Below, piece by piece: positions 35,641-43,821 of a stretch of DNA of 64,000 nt. This DNA is from an uncultured Clostridia bacterium (GTDB lineage: Bacteria; Bacillota; Clostridia; Christensenellales; CAG-917), in the NCBI GenBank assembly GCA_949286725.1, contig CASECZ010000003.1, positions 62,001 to 126,000 on the forward strand, in the 5' to 3' direction. The position numbers were made by a program, and so were the translations under genes. The stretch's first letter is position 1. Every line of letters begins with the position of its first letter. The notes beneath the pieces are model-generated. The model saw only the letters and a program-made list of their open reading frames with translations. It was not told the DNA's origin and did not search any database.

Positions 35641-36961
35641 TCTCGTCGTTTTGGGAGGTGGCCCCGCAGGCTATACGGGCGCGTTGCGCGCCGCAAAACT
35701 CGGCATGTCCGTCGCACTCGTCGAGGCGGACAAAGTGGGCGGCACCTGCCTCAACCGAGGATGTATCCCGACAAAATGTCTGCTCAAATCCTCGTCGCTT
35801 TACGCGTCGCGTTCGGAGTGGTCGGAATTCGGCGTGCGCACGGAAGGCGCGGTTTCTCTGGACGAGGACGCCGTGTACGCACGCAAGGACGCCGTGGTGA
35901 CCGCTTTGCGCGACGGCATACTCGCGCTGGTCAAGGCGGGCAAAATTGTGCTGTATCCTTTCAAGGGCAGACTTGTTTCGGCGCACGAAGTCGAAGCGGG
36001 CGGAGAGATTGTCGAGGGCGACAATGTGCTGATTGCCACGGGTTCGCGCCCCGCCGTGCCCAACGTCAAGGGCGCACAGTACGCGCTGACTTCCGACGAC
36101 GTTCTCGAAGCGCCCGTGTCGGGCGACCGCATAGCAGTGATTGGCGGCGGCGTCATCGGTTCGGAGTTCGCATGCTATTTCAACGATACGGGAAAGAGCG
36201 TGACCGTTTTGGAATACGCCGACAAGATATTGCCCGCGCTCGGCAAGGAGATATCGCAGCAGATGACAGCCGCGTTCCGCAGGAAGGGCATTGCGGTACA
36301 TACCTCCGCACGTGTGACGGAAATCGGAAAGGGCTTTGTGAAATTCACGGTCGGCGATGAGGAAAGGACGTTGGAATGCGACGCGGTGATATCCGCGACG
36401 GGCAGACGCGCCGTGACCGAGGACATCGGTCTGGAAAACGTGGGGTTGCCTGTCGGTGCACCCGTTGCGGTTGACGGCAATATGATGACGTCGGTTGCGG
36501 GAGTGTATGCGGCGGGCGACGTTACGGGCGGAATTCAACTTGCGCACTATGCGGCGGCTTGTGCGGTGAAAGCCGTGCACGCTATGGCGGGAAGAACCGA
36601 CGCACCCGACCTTTCGGTGGTGCCGTCGCTCATATATACGGAGCCGGAGATTGCCGTCGTGGGCAACACGACAACCGCCGCAAAGAGCGGGAAATTCCTG
36701 CTCGGTGCAAACGGCAAAAGTCTGATAAACGGCTCGAACAGAGGGTTTATCAAGGTATATTGCGACGATAAAGACTGCGTTGTGGGAGCGGAGCTTTTCG
36801 GACACGGCGTGACGGAACTCATGGGAGAGCTTGCGCTCGCGGTGAAATGCGGGCTGAGCGCGCAACAGGTTGCCGATACGGTGCACGCGCACCCCACCGT
36901 GTACGAGAGCGTTGCCGAGGCGTGCGAAGACGTCTTCGGACTTGCCGTGCACAAGCGGTAA
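35630..36961 (+). CDS. lpdA: Dihydrolipoyl dehydrogenase (glycine cleavage L protein)
   Basis: 443 residues. FAD site VVLGGGPAGYTGALRAAKLG, redox disulfide GGTCLNRGCIPTK, NAD site AVIGGGVIGSEFACYF, and the C-terminal active-site base HAHPTVYE of the partner subunit. It reoxidises dihydrolipoyl-GcvH with NAD. The ATG at 35630 has AAGGAG four bases upstream. There is no fused lipoyl domain. Its place between lplA and gcvT shows that it is the dedicated L protein rather than a pyruvate dehydrogenase E3. Confidence 0.96.
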   Translation: MRYNLVVLGGGPAGYTGALRAAKLGMSVALVEADKVGGTCLNRGCIPTKCLLKSSSLYASRSEWSEFGVRTEGAVSLDEDAVYARKDAVVTALRDGILALVKAGKIVLYPFKGRLVSAHEVEAGGEIVEGDNVLIATGSRPAVPNVKGAQYALTSDDVLEAPVSGDRIAVIGGGVIGSEFACYFNDTGKSVTVLEYADKILPALGKEISQQMTAAFRRKGIAVHTSARVTEIGKGFVKFTVGDEERTLECDAVISATGRRAVTEDIGLENVGLPVGAPVAVDGNMMTSVAGVYAAGDVTGGIQLAHYAAACAVKAVHAMAGRTDAPDLSVVPSLIYTEPEIAVVGNTTTAAKSGKFLLGANGKSLINGSNRGFIKVYCDDKDCVVGAELFGHGVTELMGELALAVKCGLSAQQVADTVHAHPTVYESVAEACEDVFGLAVHKR

Positions 36962-37007
36962 AGGGAGTGCGACAAACAATCGGACGCAAGTCCGCGGGAG
37001 GAGAATT

Positions 37008-38087
37008 ATGTTGAAGAAAACTGCGTTGTATGACACTCACGTCAGGCTCGGCGGCAAAATGGTGGAGTTTGCGGGATACAGCCTTCCCGTGCAGTACAGC
37101 GGCATTCTGGAAGAGCACAAAGCCGTGCGCACGGCGGCGGGACTGTTCGACGTTTCGCACATGGGCGAGTTCCTGTTCCGCGGCGTGAACGCGGAGAGCG
37201 CACTCAACGCGTTGCTGACCAACGATATCCGCGGTATGCGCGACGGTCAGGTGCGGTATTCGTTGCTGCCCAACGAACGCGGCGGCGCTGTCGACGACGT
37301 GCTTGTGTACCGCGAGAACGGGGAGTGTTTCTGGCTGGTCGTAAACGGCGCCAACGTCGCAAAGGACGCCGCGTGGGTGCGTGAACACATCGCAAAGGAC
37401 GGCGTGCAATTTTACGACAGGTCGGACGATTTTTCGCAGATAGCTTTGCAGGGTCCCGCGTCCGAAAAGATATTGAGCGGACTGGTCGGAGAAGAGGGCA
37501 TACCGCGCGGATACTACACTTTTCTGCCCGAAGTGAAAATGCGCAATTTCGTCGTGTGCGTGTCGCGCACGGGTTACACGGGTGAGGACGGCTTTGAAAT
37601 CTACTGTATGAACGCGGTTGCCGAGCAGGTTTACGACCTTCTGCTCGAAGCGGGCGAGCCTTACGGGCTCATACCTTGCGGGCTGGGTGCCCGCGACACT
37701 CTGCGTCTTGAAGCGGGTATGCCTCTTTACGGGCACGAACTCGCCGAGGATATTCCCGTCGACGAAACGGGGCTCGGGTTTGCAATCAAACTCGGCAAAG
37801 AGGATTTCGTGGGCAAAGCCGCCATTCAGGCGCACACCCCCGAATACGCGCGTATCGGCGCGAAAGTGCGCGAACGCGGCATAGTGCGCGAACACTGCGA
37901 CATCTATTGCGGGGACGAACTCGTGGGGGTGTCCACCTCGGGCACGCATTCGCCCACGCTGGGATACGGCATCTGTATGTTGCGCGTCAAACGTGCGTAC
38001 GTCGGTGCCGAACTCACGGCGGACGTGCGCGGCAGAAGAATCGCGCTCGACGTTGTGCCGCTGCCGTTTTACAAACGCGCGAAATGA
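37008..38087 (+). CDS. gcvT: Glycine cleavage T protein (aminomethyltransferase)
   Basis: 359 residues. It transfers the aminomethyl carbon from GcvH to tetrahydrofolate, releasing ammonia. Typical segments are MLKKTALYDTHVRLGGKMVEFAGYSLPVQY, HMGEF, TNDI, and the folate-pocket region CVSRTGYTGEDGFEIY, then GLGARDTLRLEAGMPLYGHE, with the C-terminal barrel VGVSTSGTHSPTLGYGI. GGGAGGAG precedes the ATG at 37008, so the longer open frame from 36870 is not used. Confidence 0.97.
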   Translation: MLKKTALYDTHVRLGGKMVEFAGYSLPVQYSGILEEHKAVRTAAGLFDVSHMGEFLFRGVNAESALNALLTNDIRGMRDGQVRYSLLPNERGGAVDDVLVYRENGECFWLVVNGANVAKDAAWVREHIAKDGVQFYDRSDDFSQIALQGPASEKILSGLVGEEGIPRGYYTFLPEVKMRNFVVCVSRTGYTGEDGFEIYCMNAVAEQVYDLLLEAGEPYGLIPCGLGARDTLRLEAGMPLYGHELAEDIPVDETGLGFAIKLGKEDFVGKAAIQAHTPEYARIGAKVRERGIVREHCDIYCGDELVGVSTSGTHSPTLGYGICMLRVKRAYVGAELTADVRGRRIALDVVPLPFYKRAK

Positions 38088-38169
38088 CGACGACGTCGCG
38101 GTCATCGCGACGGCGCAAATCGGAAACTTCGCGGGAGACCGCGGTTTATAAAGGTACGAGGAGAATTTT

Positions 38170-38520
38170 ATGAAACAGTACACCAAAACGCACGAATGGG
38201 TAGAAGTCAAGGACGGAGTCGCATACGTCGGCATAAGCGCATACGCCGCCGAAGAACTGGGCGAGGTGGTCTACGTCGACCTTCCCGAAGAGGGACAGAG
38301 CGTGACCGCGGGCGAACCGTTGTGCGAAATCGAGTCCGTCAAAGCGGTGGCGGAAGTCAATTCACCCGTCAACGGCAAAGTTGTCAAAGTCAACGACGCG
38401 CTCGCCGACGCACCCGAAACGCTCAACGGCGACGACGAAGCGTGGATTTGCGCGGTCGAGTTCGACTCTCTCGCCGACGACCTTATGGACGAGGCGACGT
38501 ACAAAGCCTCTTTGGAGTGA
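38170..38520 (+). CDS. gcvH: Glycine cleavage H protein
   Basis: 116 residues, slightly shorter than the usual 125-130. It carries the lipoyl arm between P, T and L proteins. The lipoyl lysine is K58 in CEIESVKAVAEV, and the start YTKTHEWVEVKDGVAYVGIS is standard. The C-terminus ends at ATYKASLE, so the last helix is short. The stop is 2 bp from gcvPA. An 82-bp gap separates it from gcvT; no riboswitch-like structure was recognised there. Confidence 0.97.
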   Translation: MKQYTKTHEWVEVKDGVAYVGISAYAAEELGEVVYVDLPEEGQSVTAGEPLCEIESVKAVAEVNSPVNGKVVKVNDALADAPETLNGDDEAWICAVEFDSLADDLMDEATYKASLE

Positions 38521-38522
38521 TT

Positions 38523-39830
38523 ATGTCCGATTATCTTTCCATCACGCCCGAAGAACGCGAACAAATGTTGTCCGTTCTGGGTATTAATGACGTTTCGGAG
38601 TTGTACGCGGATATCCCGAAGTCGCTCCGCAAGCGCAAAGTAACCCTGTCGGCAGGGAGGTCGCAGCAGGAAGCCTACGATATTTTTGCGGCGTTTGCGG
38701 CACAGAACAAAACCTACGACAGCGTCTTTCTCGGCGCGGGCAGTTACCGCCACTTCATACCCTCGGTGGTAAAGAGCCTTACTTCGCGCGAGGAATTCGT
38801 CACGGCATACACGCCCTATCAGGCGGAAATGTCGCAGGGCATTCTGCAAGCCGTGTTCGAGTATCAGACTATGATATGCAACCTCACGGGTATGGACGTC
38901 AGCAACGCGTCGCACTATTCGGGCGCGACGGCGGCGGCGGAAGCCTGCATTATGTGCAGCGACAAATCCAGAAAGGTTGTGACCTTCGACAATATCAACC
39001 CCGACACGCTCGACACTCTCAGAACCTATCTCGGCGCTCGCGCCGTCGAACTCGCGGTGCTGCCCGCAGTCGGCGGACACGCCGTGTTGCCCGAAGAGGG
39101 CGTGGGCACCGCGACGGTGTACTTCGAGTCGCCCAACTACTACGGATTGCTCGAAGACGGCGCGGCTGTCTGCGAGGGTGTGAAAAGCACGGGCGGCAAA
39201 ATCGTCATGGGGTGCAACCCGCTATCGCTCGCGCTGTTCAAATCGCCCGGCGAACTGGGCGCGGACGTTGCGGTGGGCGACGGACAGCCTTTCGGCATGC
39301 CGATGAGTTTCGGCGGACCGTACCTCGGGTATATGGCGGCGAAGAAGGAGTATATGCGCAAACTTCCCGGCAGAATCGTGGGAGAGACCACGGACGCCGA
39401 CGGCAACCGCGCTTTCGTGCTTACGTTGCAGGCGAGGGAACAGCATATCCGCCGCGAGAAGGCGACTTCCAACATATGTTCCAATCAGGCGTTGTGCGCG
39501 CTGACCGCCGCGGTCTATCTCTCCTCGATGGGGAAGGAAGGCGTACGCGAAGTGGCTTCGACCTGCGCTTCCAACGCGCATTATCTTGCGGGGGAACTCG
39601 TGCGGGTCGGTGCGAAACTGTTTTACGAAGGGGAGTTTTTCCACGAGTTCGTAACGGTCACGCCGCACAAGGCGAGCGCGATAATTCGCGCTTTGGACAG
39701 ACAGAACATACTCGGCGGGCTTGCACTCGACGCGCACAGAATTCTGTGGTGCTGCACCGAGATGAACAAAAAAGCCGATATGGACAAAGTGGTAAAGACG
39801 GTGGAGGGTGCTTATGCAGACGGTATTTGA
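38523..39830 (+). CDS. gcvPA: Glycine dehydrogenase (decarboxylating) subunit 1
   Basis: 435 residues, the N-terminal half of the P protein, encoded separately as in many Gram-positive bacteria and archaea. YLSITPEEREQMLSVLGI begins the family pattern, and NVTL-type pieces such as YTPYQAEMSQGILQAVFEYQTMICNLTGMDVSNASHYSGATAAAEA are diagnostic. It lacks the PLP lysine, which is in GcvPB. It overlaps gcvPB by 17 bp, ensuring balanced expression of the alpha and beta subunits. Confidence 0.97.
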   Translation: MSDYLSITPEEREQMLSVLGINDVSELYADIPKSLRKRKVTLSAGRSQQEAYDIFAAFAAQNKTYDSVFLGAGSYRHFIPSVVKSLTSREEFVTAYTPYQAEMSQGILQAVFEYQTMICNLTGMDVSNASHYSGATAAAEACIMCSDKSRKVVTFDNINPDTLDTLRTYLGARAVELAVLPAVGGHAVLPEEGVGTATVYFESPNYYGLLEDGAAVCEGVKSTGGKIVMGCNPLSLALFKSPGELGADVAVGDGQPFGMPMSFGGPYLGYMAAKKEYMRKLPGRIVGETTDADGNRAFVLTLQAREQHIRREKATSNICSNQALCALTAAVYLSSMGKEGVREVASTCASNAHYLAGELVRVGAKLFYEGEFFHEFVTVTPHKASAIIRALDRQNILGGLALDAHRILWCCTEMNKKADMDKVVKTVEGAYADGI

Positions 39831-41235
39831 GAAGTCCGTAAAGGGCAAACGCGGCGTGACGATTGCCCCCGCCGAAGTCGAAAAGTACGATTTCAACGAA
39901 AAATATCTGCGTGACGAGCTCGTGCTGCCCGAACTTGCCGAGGTGGACGTGGTGCGTCATTACACCGCGCTTTCCAAGCGTGCTTTCGGCGTGGACGACG
40001 GGTTCTATCCGCTGGGTTCGTGTACGATGAAATACAACCCCAAACTGCACGAGGAAATCGCCGCGATGAAGGGCTTTGCCGACGCGCATCCGTTGACGCG
40101 AGCCGACAAAGTGCAGGGTTCACTTGCCGTTATCGACACTTTAAGTGCCTATCTTGCAGGTATAACGGGTATGGACGCCGTCACTCTGCAGCCTTGTGCG
40201 GGCGCGCACGGCGAATATACCGCGTTGCTTCTGGTCGCCGCATATCATAAGAGCAGAGGACAGTCGGGCAGGAACAAAATCATCGTTCCCGACAGTGCGC
40301 ACGGCACAAATCCCGCGTCTGCCGCAATGGCGGGTTTCGAGGTGGTGTCGGTGAAATCCGACGCGGACAAGGGCGTCGACATCGAGGACCTCAAACGCGT
40401 GGTCGGCGACGATACCGCGGCACTCATGCTCACCAACCCCACGACGCTCGGACTGTTCGAAAAGAATATCATCGAGATTGCCGAAATCGTCCACAACGCG
40501 GGTGGTCTCATGTACTACGACGGAGCCAACCTCAATGCGGTTATGGGCGTGGTGCGTCCCGGCGATATGGGGTTCGACCTCGTGCACCTAAACCTGCACA
40601 AGACGTTTTCCACCCCGCACGGCGGCGGCGGTCCCGGTTCGGGTCCCGTCGGGTGCAAGGCTCCTCTTGCCAAGTTCCTGCCCAATCCCCGCGTCATACG
40701 CACCGACAAGGGCTTCCGTTACGGCACGGGCAAGAACTCCGTCGGCAAGGTGAGTTCTTTCTACGGCAATTTCGGCGTCTACGTCAAGGCGCTTGCGTAC
40801 ATAGTCACGCTGGGCGGCGTGGGACTGCGCGCGTCGGCGGAAACGGCGGTGCTCAACGCGAACTATCTGCGTGAGAAAATCGCGTGTTTCTATCCCGCCG
40901 ACAACGACAGACCCTGCATGCACGAGTTCGTGTTGTCGATGAAGAAACTCAAAGACGAAACGGGAGTGTCGGCAATCGACGTCGCAAAGGCGATGATAGA
41001 CGAGGGCATACATCCGCCGACGATGTATTTCCCGCTCATAGTCGAAGAAGCGCTTATGTTCGAGCCCACCGAGACGGAGAGCAAGGAGACGCTCGACCAC
41101 GTGGCGGACGTGCTCCGTGGAATAATCGAAAGGGCGTACACCGACCCCGAAAGTCTGCATTCCGCGCCGCACAATGCCGCAATCCGTCGCCCTGACGAAG
41201 TGAAGGCGGCGAGAAATCCCGTCGTGAGGGAATAA
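39814..41235 (+). CDS. gcvPB: Glycine dehydrogenase (decarboxylating) subunit 2
   Basis: 473 residues. It is the PLP-binding half of the P protein. The Schiff-base lysine lies in HLNLHKTFSTPHGGGGPGSG. Other family motifs are FYPLGSCTMKYNPK, PCAGAHGEYTALL and IVPDSAHGTNPASAAMAGF. The ATG at 39814 is placed after GGAGG inside gcvPA; a GTG at 39808 is less likely. This is the last gene of the operon. No clear terminator follows before the promoter at 41272. Confidence 0.97.
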   Translation: MQTVFEKSVKGKRGVTIAPAEVEKYDFNEKYLRDELVLPELAEVDVVRHYTALSKRAFGVDDGFYPLGSCTMKYNPKLHEEIAAMKGFADAHPLTRADKVQGSLAVIDTLSAYLAGITGMDAVTLQPCAGAHGEYTALLLVAAYHKSRGQSGRNKIIVPDSAHGTNPASAAMAGFEVVSVKSDADKGVDIEDLKRVVGDDTAALMLTNPTTLGLFEKNIIEIAEIVHNAGGLMYYDGANLNAVMGVVRPGDMGFDLVHLNLHKTFSTPHGGGGPGSGPVGCKAPLAKFLPNPRVIRTDKGFRYGTGKNSVGKVSSFYGNFGVYVKALAYIVTLGGVGLRASAETAVLNANYLREKIACFYPADNDRPCMHEFVLSMKKLKDETGVSAIDVAKAMIDEGIHPPTMYFPLIVEEALMFEPTETESKETLDHVADVLRGIIERAYTDPESLHSAPHNAAIRRPDEVKAARNPVVRE

Positions 41236-41271
41236 ATCCGTCGGGAGCAACGCCGTCGCACATTTTGAATA

Positions 41272-41300
41272 TTTACATTTGCGGGGCGGTATGATATACT
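41272..41300 (+). promoter_or_regulatory. Promoter of two small genes
   Basis: TTTACA (41272-41277), 17-bp spacer, TATACT (41295-41300). Confidence 0.7.
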
Positions 41301-41332
41301 GATTAAGGAAAATAAATGCTGGGAGGCTTGTT

Positions 41333-41569
41333 ATGGCAAAAAGCAAAGGCAAGGCAAAAAAAGACTATTTCGGTTTACCGTATATAGTCAGCGTTATTTT
41401 GGCGATTATTCCCGTTACGGCGTGGTTGCTGGGTGCGATTACCCGTCTCAGCGAGGGTAAAATTCTTGCGGGTATCATTCGTCTGCTCGGCTTCGGCCTC
41501 ATTCTCTGGATTGTCGACCTCATTCTGATGATAATCAGCAAACACATTCTCCGTTTGCTCCCCATCTGA
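41333..41569 (+). CDS. Small two-helix membrane protein
   Basis: 78 residues. A basic start (MAKSKGKAKKDYFG) is followed by two membrane helices (YIVSVILAIIPVTAWLLGAI and ILAGIIRLLGFGLILWIVDLILMII). GGGAGG precedes the ATG. A TGATG junction couples it to the next small gene. Similar short proteins occur in Bacillota without known function. Confidence 0.75.
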   Translation: MAKSKGKAKKDYFGLPYIVSVILAIIPVTAWLLGAITRLSEGKILAGIIRLLGFGLILWIVDLILMIISKHILRLLPI

Positions 41570-41760
41570 TGGAAGTATTCTTCAACGGCAGTGCAAAATT
41601 CAACGAAAAGAAGCAGGCTCTCGACGAGCTTGCTTTTTGTCATTATCCCGTTTGCGTGAACTCGGAAAAAGGCGAGGCGTCGTTCGCGTCGTTCGACGAG
41701 GCGAAGGAATACGTCGAAAGCCTGTTTTCCGACGGACCGCAGGACGCGACGATACAATGA
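41569..41760 (+). CDS. Small soluble hypothetical protein
   Basis: 63 residues, MEVFFNGSAKFNEKKQALDE onward, with an acidic C-terminus. It has no ribosome site of its own but its ATG overlaps the previous stop (TGATG), so it would be translated by coupling. Family unrecognised. A terminator lies 8 bp after the stop, supporting the boundary. Confidence 0.6.
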   Translation: MEVFFNGSAKFNEKKQALDELAFCHYPVCVNSEKGEASFASFDEAKEYVESLFSDGPQDATIQ

Positions 41761-41768
41761 CGATAAAG

Positions 41769-41789
41769 AAACCGCGCAAGCGGTTTTTT
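41769..41789 (+). terminator. Terminator after the small gene pair
   Basis: AAACCGC (41769-41775), GCAA loop, GCGGTTT (41780-41786) and a T-run. From here to 41880 nothing else is seen. Confidence 0.8.
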
Positions 41790-41880
41790 GTTGTTTTTAA
41801 TGTTATTTAAGGTTGACGGGCTATAATCGCTATTTGTGATTGTAAGACGAAACAAATCGGAAATTTACATCCCGTTTCGG

Positions 41881-41910
41881 GTTGACATTAAAATTTTGTC
41901 AACATATAAT
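41881..41910 (+). promoter_or_regulatory. Fully consensus promoter with palindromic operator, ABC exporter operon
   Basis: TTGACA (41882-41887), 17-bp spacer, TATAAT (41905-41910), a perfect match in both hexamers. GTTGACA (41881-41887) and TGTCAAC (41897-41903) form an inverted repeat that covers the -35 and most of the spacer, so a bound repressor would block RNA polymerase. Confidence 0.8.
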
Positions 41911-41991
41911 GCAATCATATTGGATAGGGAATAATTTTTGCACGGCGCGCGCGTGTCCGCGTGATAAGCGCGTCGCTTTTACGGAGAGAAT

Positions 41992-43821
41992 ATGTCAAAG
42001 CAAAAAACCGAAAAAAAGAGGGGGGCGATGGGCTCGCTTATCGGCTGTATAGGCGAGTATAAAGTTCCTTCGGCGTTAACTTCCGTATTTGTTGTTTTCG
42101 AAGTCGTACTTGAAGTGCTGATACCCCTCATTATGATGCAAATCATAGACGTCGGACTGGAAGGGACTGCGCCTTACACGTTCTCGTTGCAGCTGGGAAG
42201 TTCCGTTACGCCGATATTCACAATCGACAATCAGACCTATTTTATTGTCGCGTGCGGCGGGCTTATGATACTGATGGCGTTGCTTTCACTGTTGTTCGGC
42301 GTGTTGTCGGGTAGGTTTGCGGCGTTCTCGGCAACGGGTTTCGGCATGAACGTGCGCCGCAAGATTTATTACAAGGTTCAGGAATTCAGTTTCGCCAACC
42401 TCGACCATTTCAATACAGCGAGTCTTGTCACGCGTCTGACCACGGATATCAACAACGTGCAGATGTCGTATATGATGGTAATCCGCGTGCTCGTTCGTGC
42501 TCCCGTAATGCTTATAATGGCACTTGCAATGGCGATTTCCATCAGCCCGCAACTGGCGATAGTGTTTGCCGTCGCCTTGCCGTTTATCGTCGTGTGCCTC
42601 GGTGTGGGCATAGTCGTCGTCTTCCCGCGTTTTACCAAAATGTTGCATAAATACGACGATATGAACGAAAGCACGCAGGAAAACCTCACGGGTATCCGCA
42701 CCGTCAAGACTTTCGTCCGCGAGGAGTACGAAACCGAGAAATTCAAGTCGGTCAGCTCCATTGTCCAGAAACTGCAGTTTTCGGCGGAAAAAATGCTGGT
42801 CATTGCAATGCCCATAATGCAGGCGGTTGCGTTCGGCTGCATTGTCGCGGTCGTATGGTTCGGCGGCAACCGCATTATTGCGGGCAGCATGTCCGCAGGC
42901 GAATTCACTGCATTCATCAACTATATAATGCAGATACTGATGTCGCTCGCTATGGTGGCAATAGTGTTCGTTATGCTTGTTATGTCCCGCGCGTCCGCAG
43001 GACGTATCGCCGAAGTATTCAACGAAAAACTGGATATCGAGGACAATCCCAATCCCACCGCCGACGCCGTCGCGGACGGCAGCGTGGATTTCGAAAACGT
43101 GGATTTCTCGTACAGCAAGAATCCGGACGTGCTCAACCTCGAAAATATCAATCTTCATATAAAATCCGGCGAAGTCATCGGCATAATCGGCGGCACGGGC
43201 TCGGCAAAAACCACGCTCGTTCAACTGATACCGCGACTTTACGACGTTTACGAAGGCTCGGTCAAAGTCGGGGGCGTGGACGTCAGGAACTACCGTCTCG
43301 ACGACCTGCGCAATGCCGTCGGTATGGTGTTGCAGAAAAACGTCCTTTTCTCGGGTACTATCAAGGAAAATCTGAAATGGGGCAATCCCAACGCCACGGA
43401 CGAGCAAATCGAGCACGCCGCAAAAGTCGCGCAGGCACACGACTTTGTTATGAGTTTCCCCGACGGCTACGAAACCGACCTCGGACAGGGAGGCGTCAAC
43501 GTGTCGGGCGGTCAGAAACAGCGTCTGTGCATTGCACGCGCATTGCTCAAAAACCCCAAGATTATGATACTCGACGATTCGACGTCCGCCGTCGATACCG
43601 CCACCGACGCTTCGATAAGGCAGAACCTGAAAGAAGAGTTCGAGGGTACTACGGTCATCATAATCGCGCAGCGTATCAGTTCGGTGCAGAACTCAGACAG
43701 AATCATAGTTATGGACAACGGCAAAATAGACGCCATCGGCACCCACGAAGAATTGCTGGCTACCAATCAAATTTATCAGGATGTGTTCAATTCCCAGCAG
43801 AAGGGGGCGGACAATGAGTAA
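41992..43821 (+). CDS. Heterodimeric ABC exporter, subunit with degenerate ATPase site
   Basis: 609 residues, BmrC/LmrC-like type IV exporter half: six membrane helices (to about residue 330), then an ATPase. Walker A is GGTGSAKTTL, with Ala where Gly is normal. Signature is VSGGQKQR. Walker B is IMILDDSTSAVD, in which the catalytic Glu is replaced by Asp, the hallmark of the non-catalytic site of heterodimeric exporters. The partner gene overlaps it by 8 bp and is canonical. Such pairs extrude drugs or lipids; substrate unknown. A palindrome at the promoter suggests repression by an unlinked regulator. Confidence 0.94.
   Translation: MSKQKTEKKRGAMGSLIGCIGEYKVPSALTSVFVVFEVVLEVLIPLIMMQIIDVGLEGTAPYTFSLQLGSSVTPIFTIDNQTYFIVACGGLMILMALLSLLFGVLSGRFAAFSATGFGMNVRRKIYYKVQEFSFANLDHFNTASLVTRLTTDINNVQMSYMMVIRVLVRAPVMLIMALAMAISISPQLAIVFAVALPFIVVCLGVGIVVVFPRFTKMLHKYDDMNESTQENLTGIRTVKTFVREEYETEKFKSVSSIVQKLQFSAEKMLVIAMPIMQAVAFGCIVAVVWFGGNRIIAGSMSAGEFTAFINYIMQILMSLAMVAIVFVMLVMSRASAGRIAEVFNEKLDIEDNPNPTADAVADGSVDFENVDFSYSKNPDVLNLENINLHIKSGEVIGIIGGTGSAKTTLVQLIPRLYDVYEGSVKVGGVDVRNYRLDDLRNAVGMVLQKNVLFSGTIKENLKWGNPNATDEQIEHAAKVAQAHDFVMSFPDGYETDLGQGGVNVSGGQKQRLCIARALLKNPKIMILDDSTSAVDTATDASIRQNLKEEFEGTTVIIIAQRISSVQNSDRIIVMDNGKIDAIGTHEELLATNQIYQDVFNSQQKGADNE

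Noticed and set aside
38088..38169. Possible glycine riboswitch between gcvT and gcvH
   Set aside because: At 82 bp the gap is too short for a tandem aptamer and no aptamer core was recognised.
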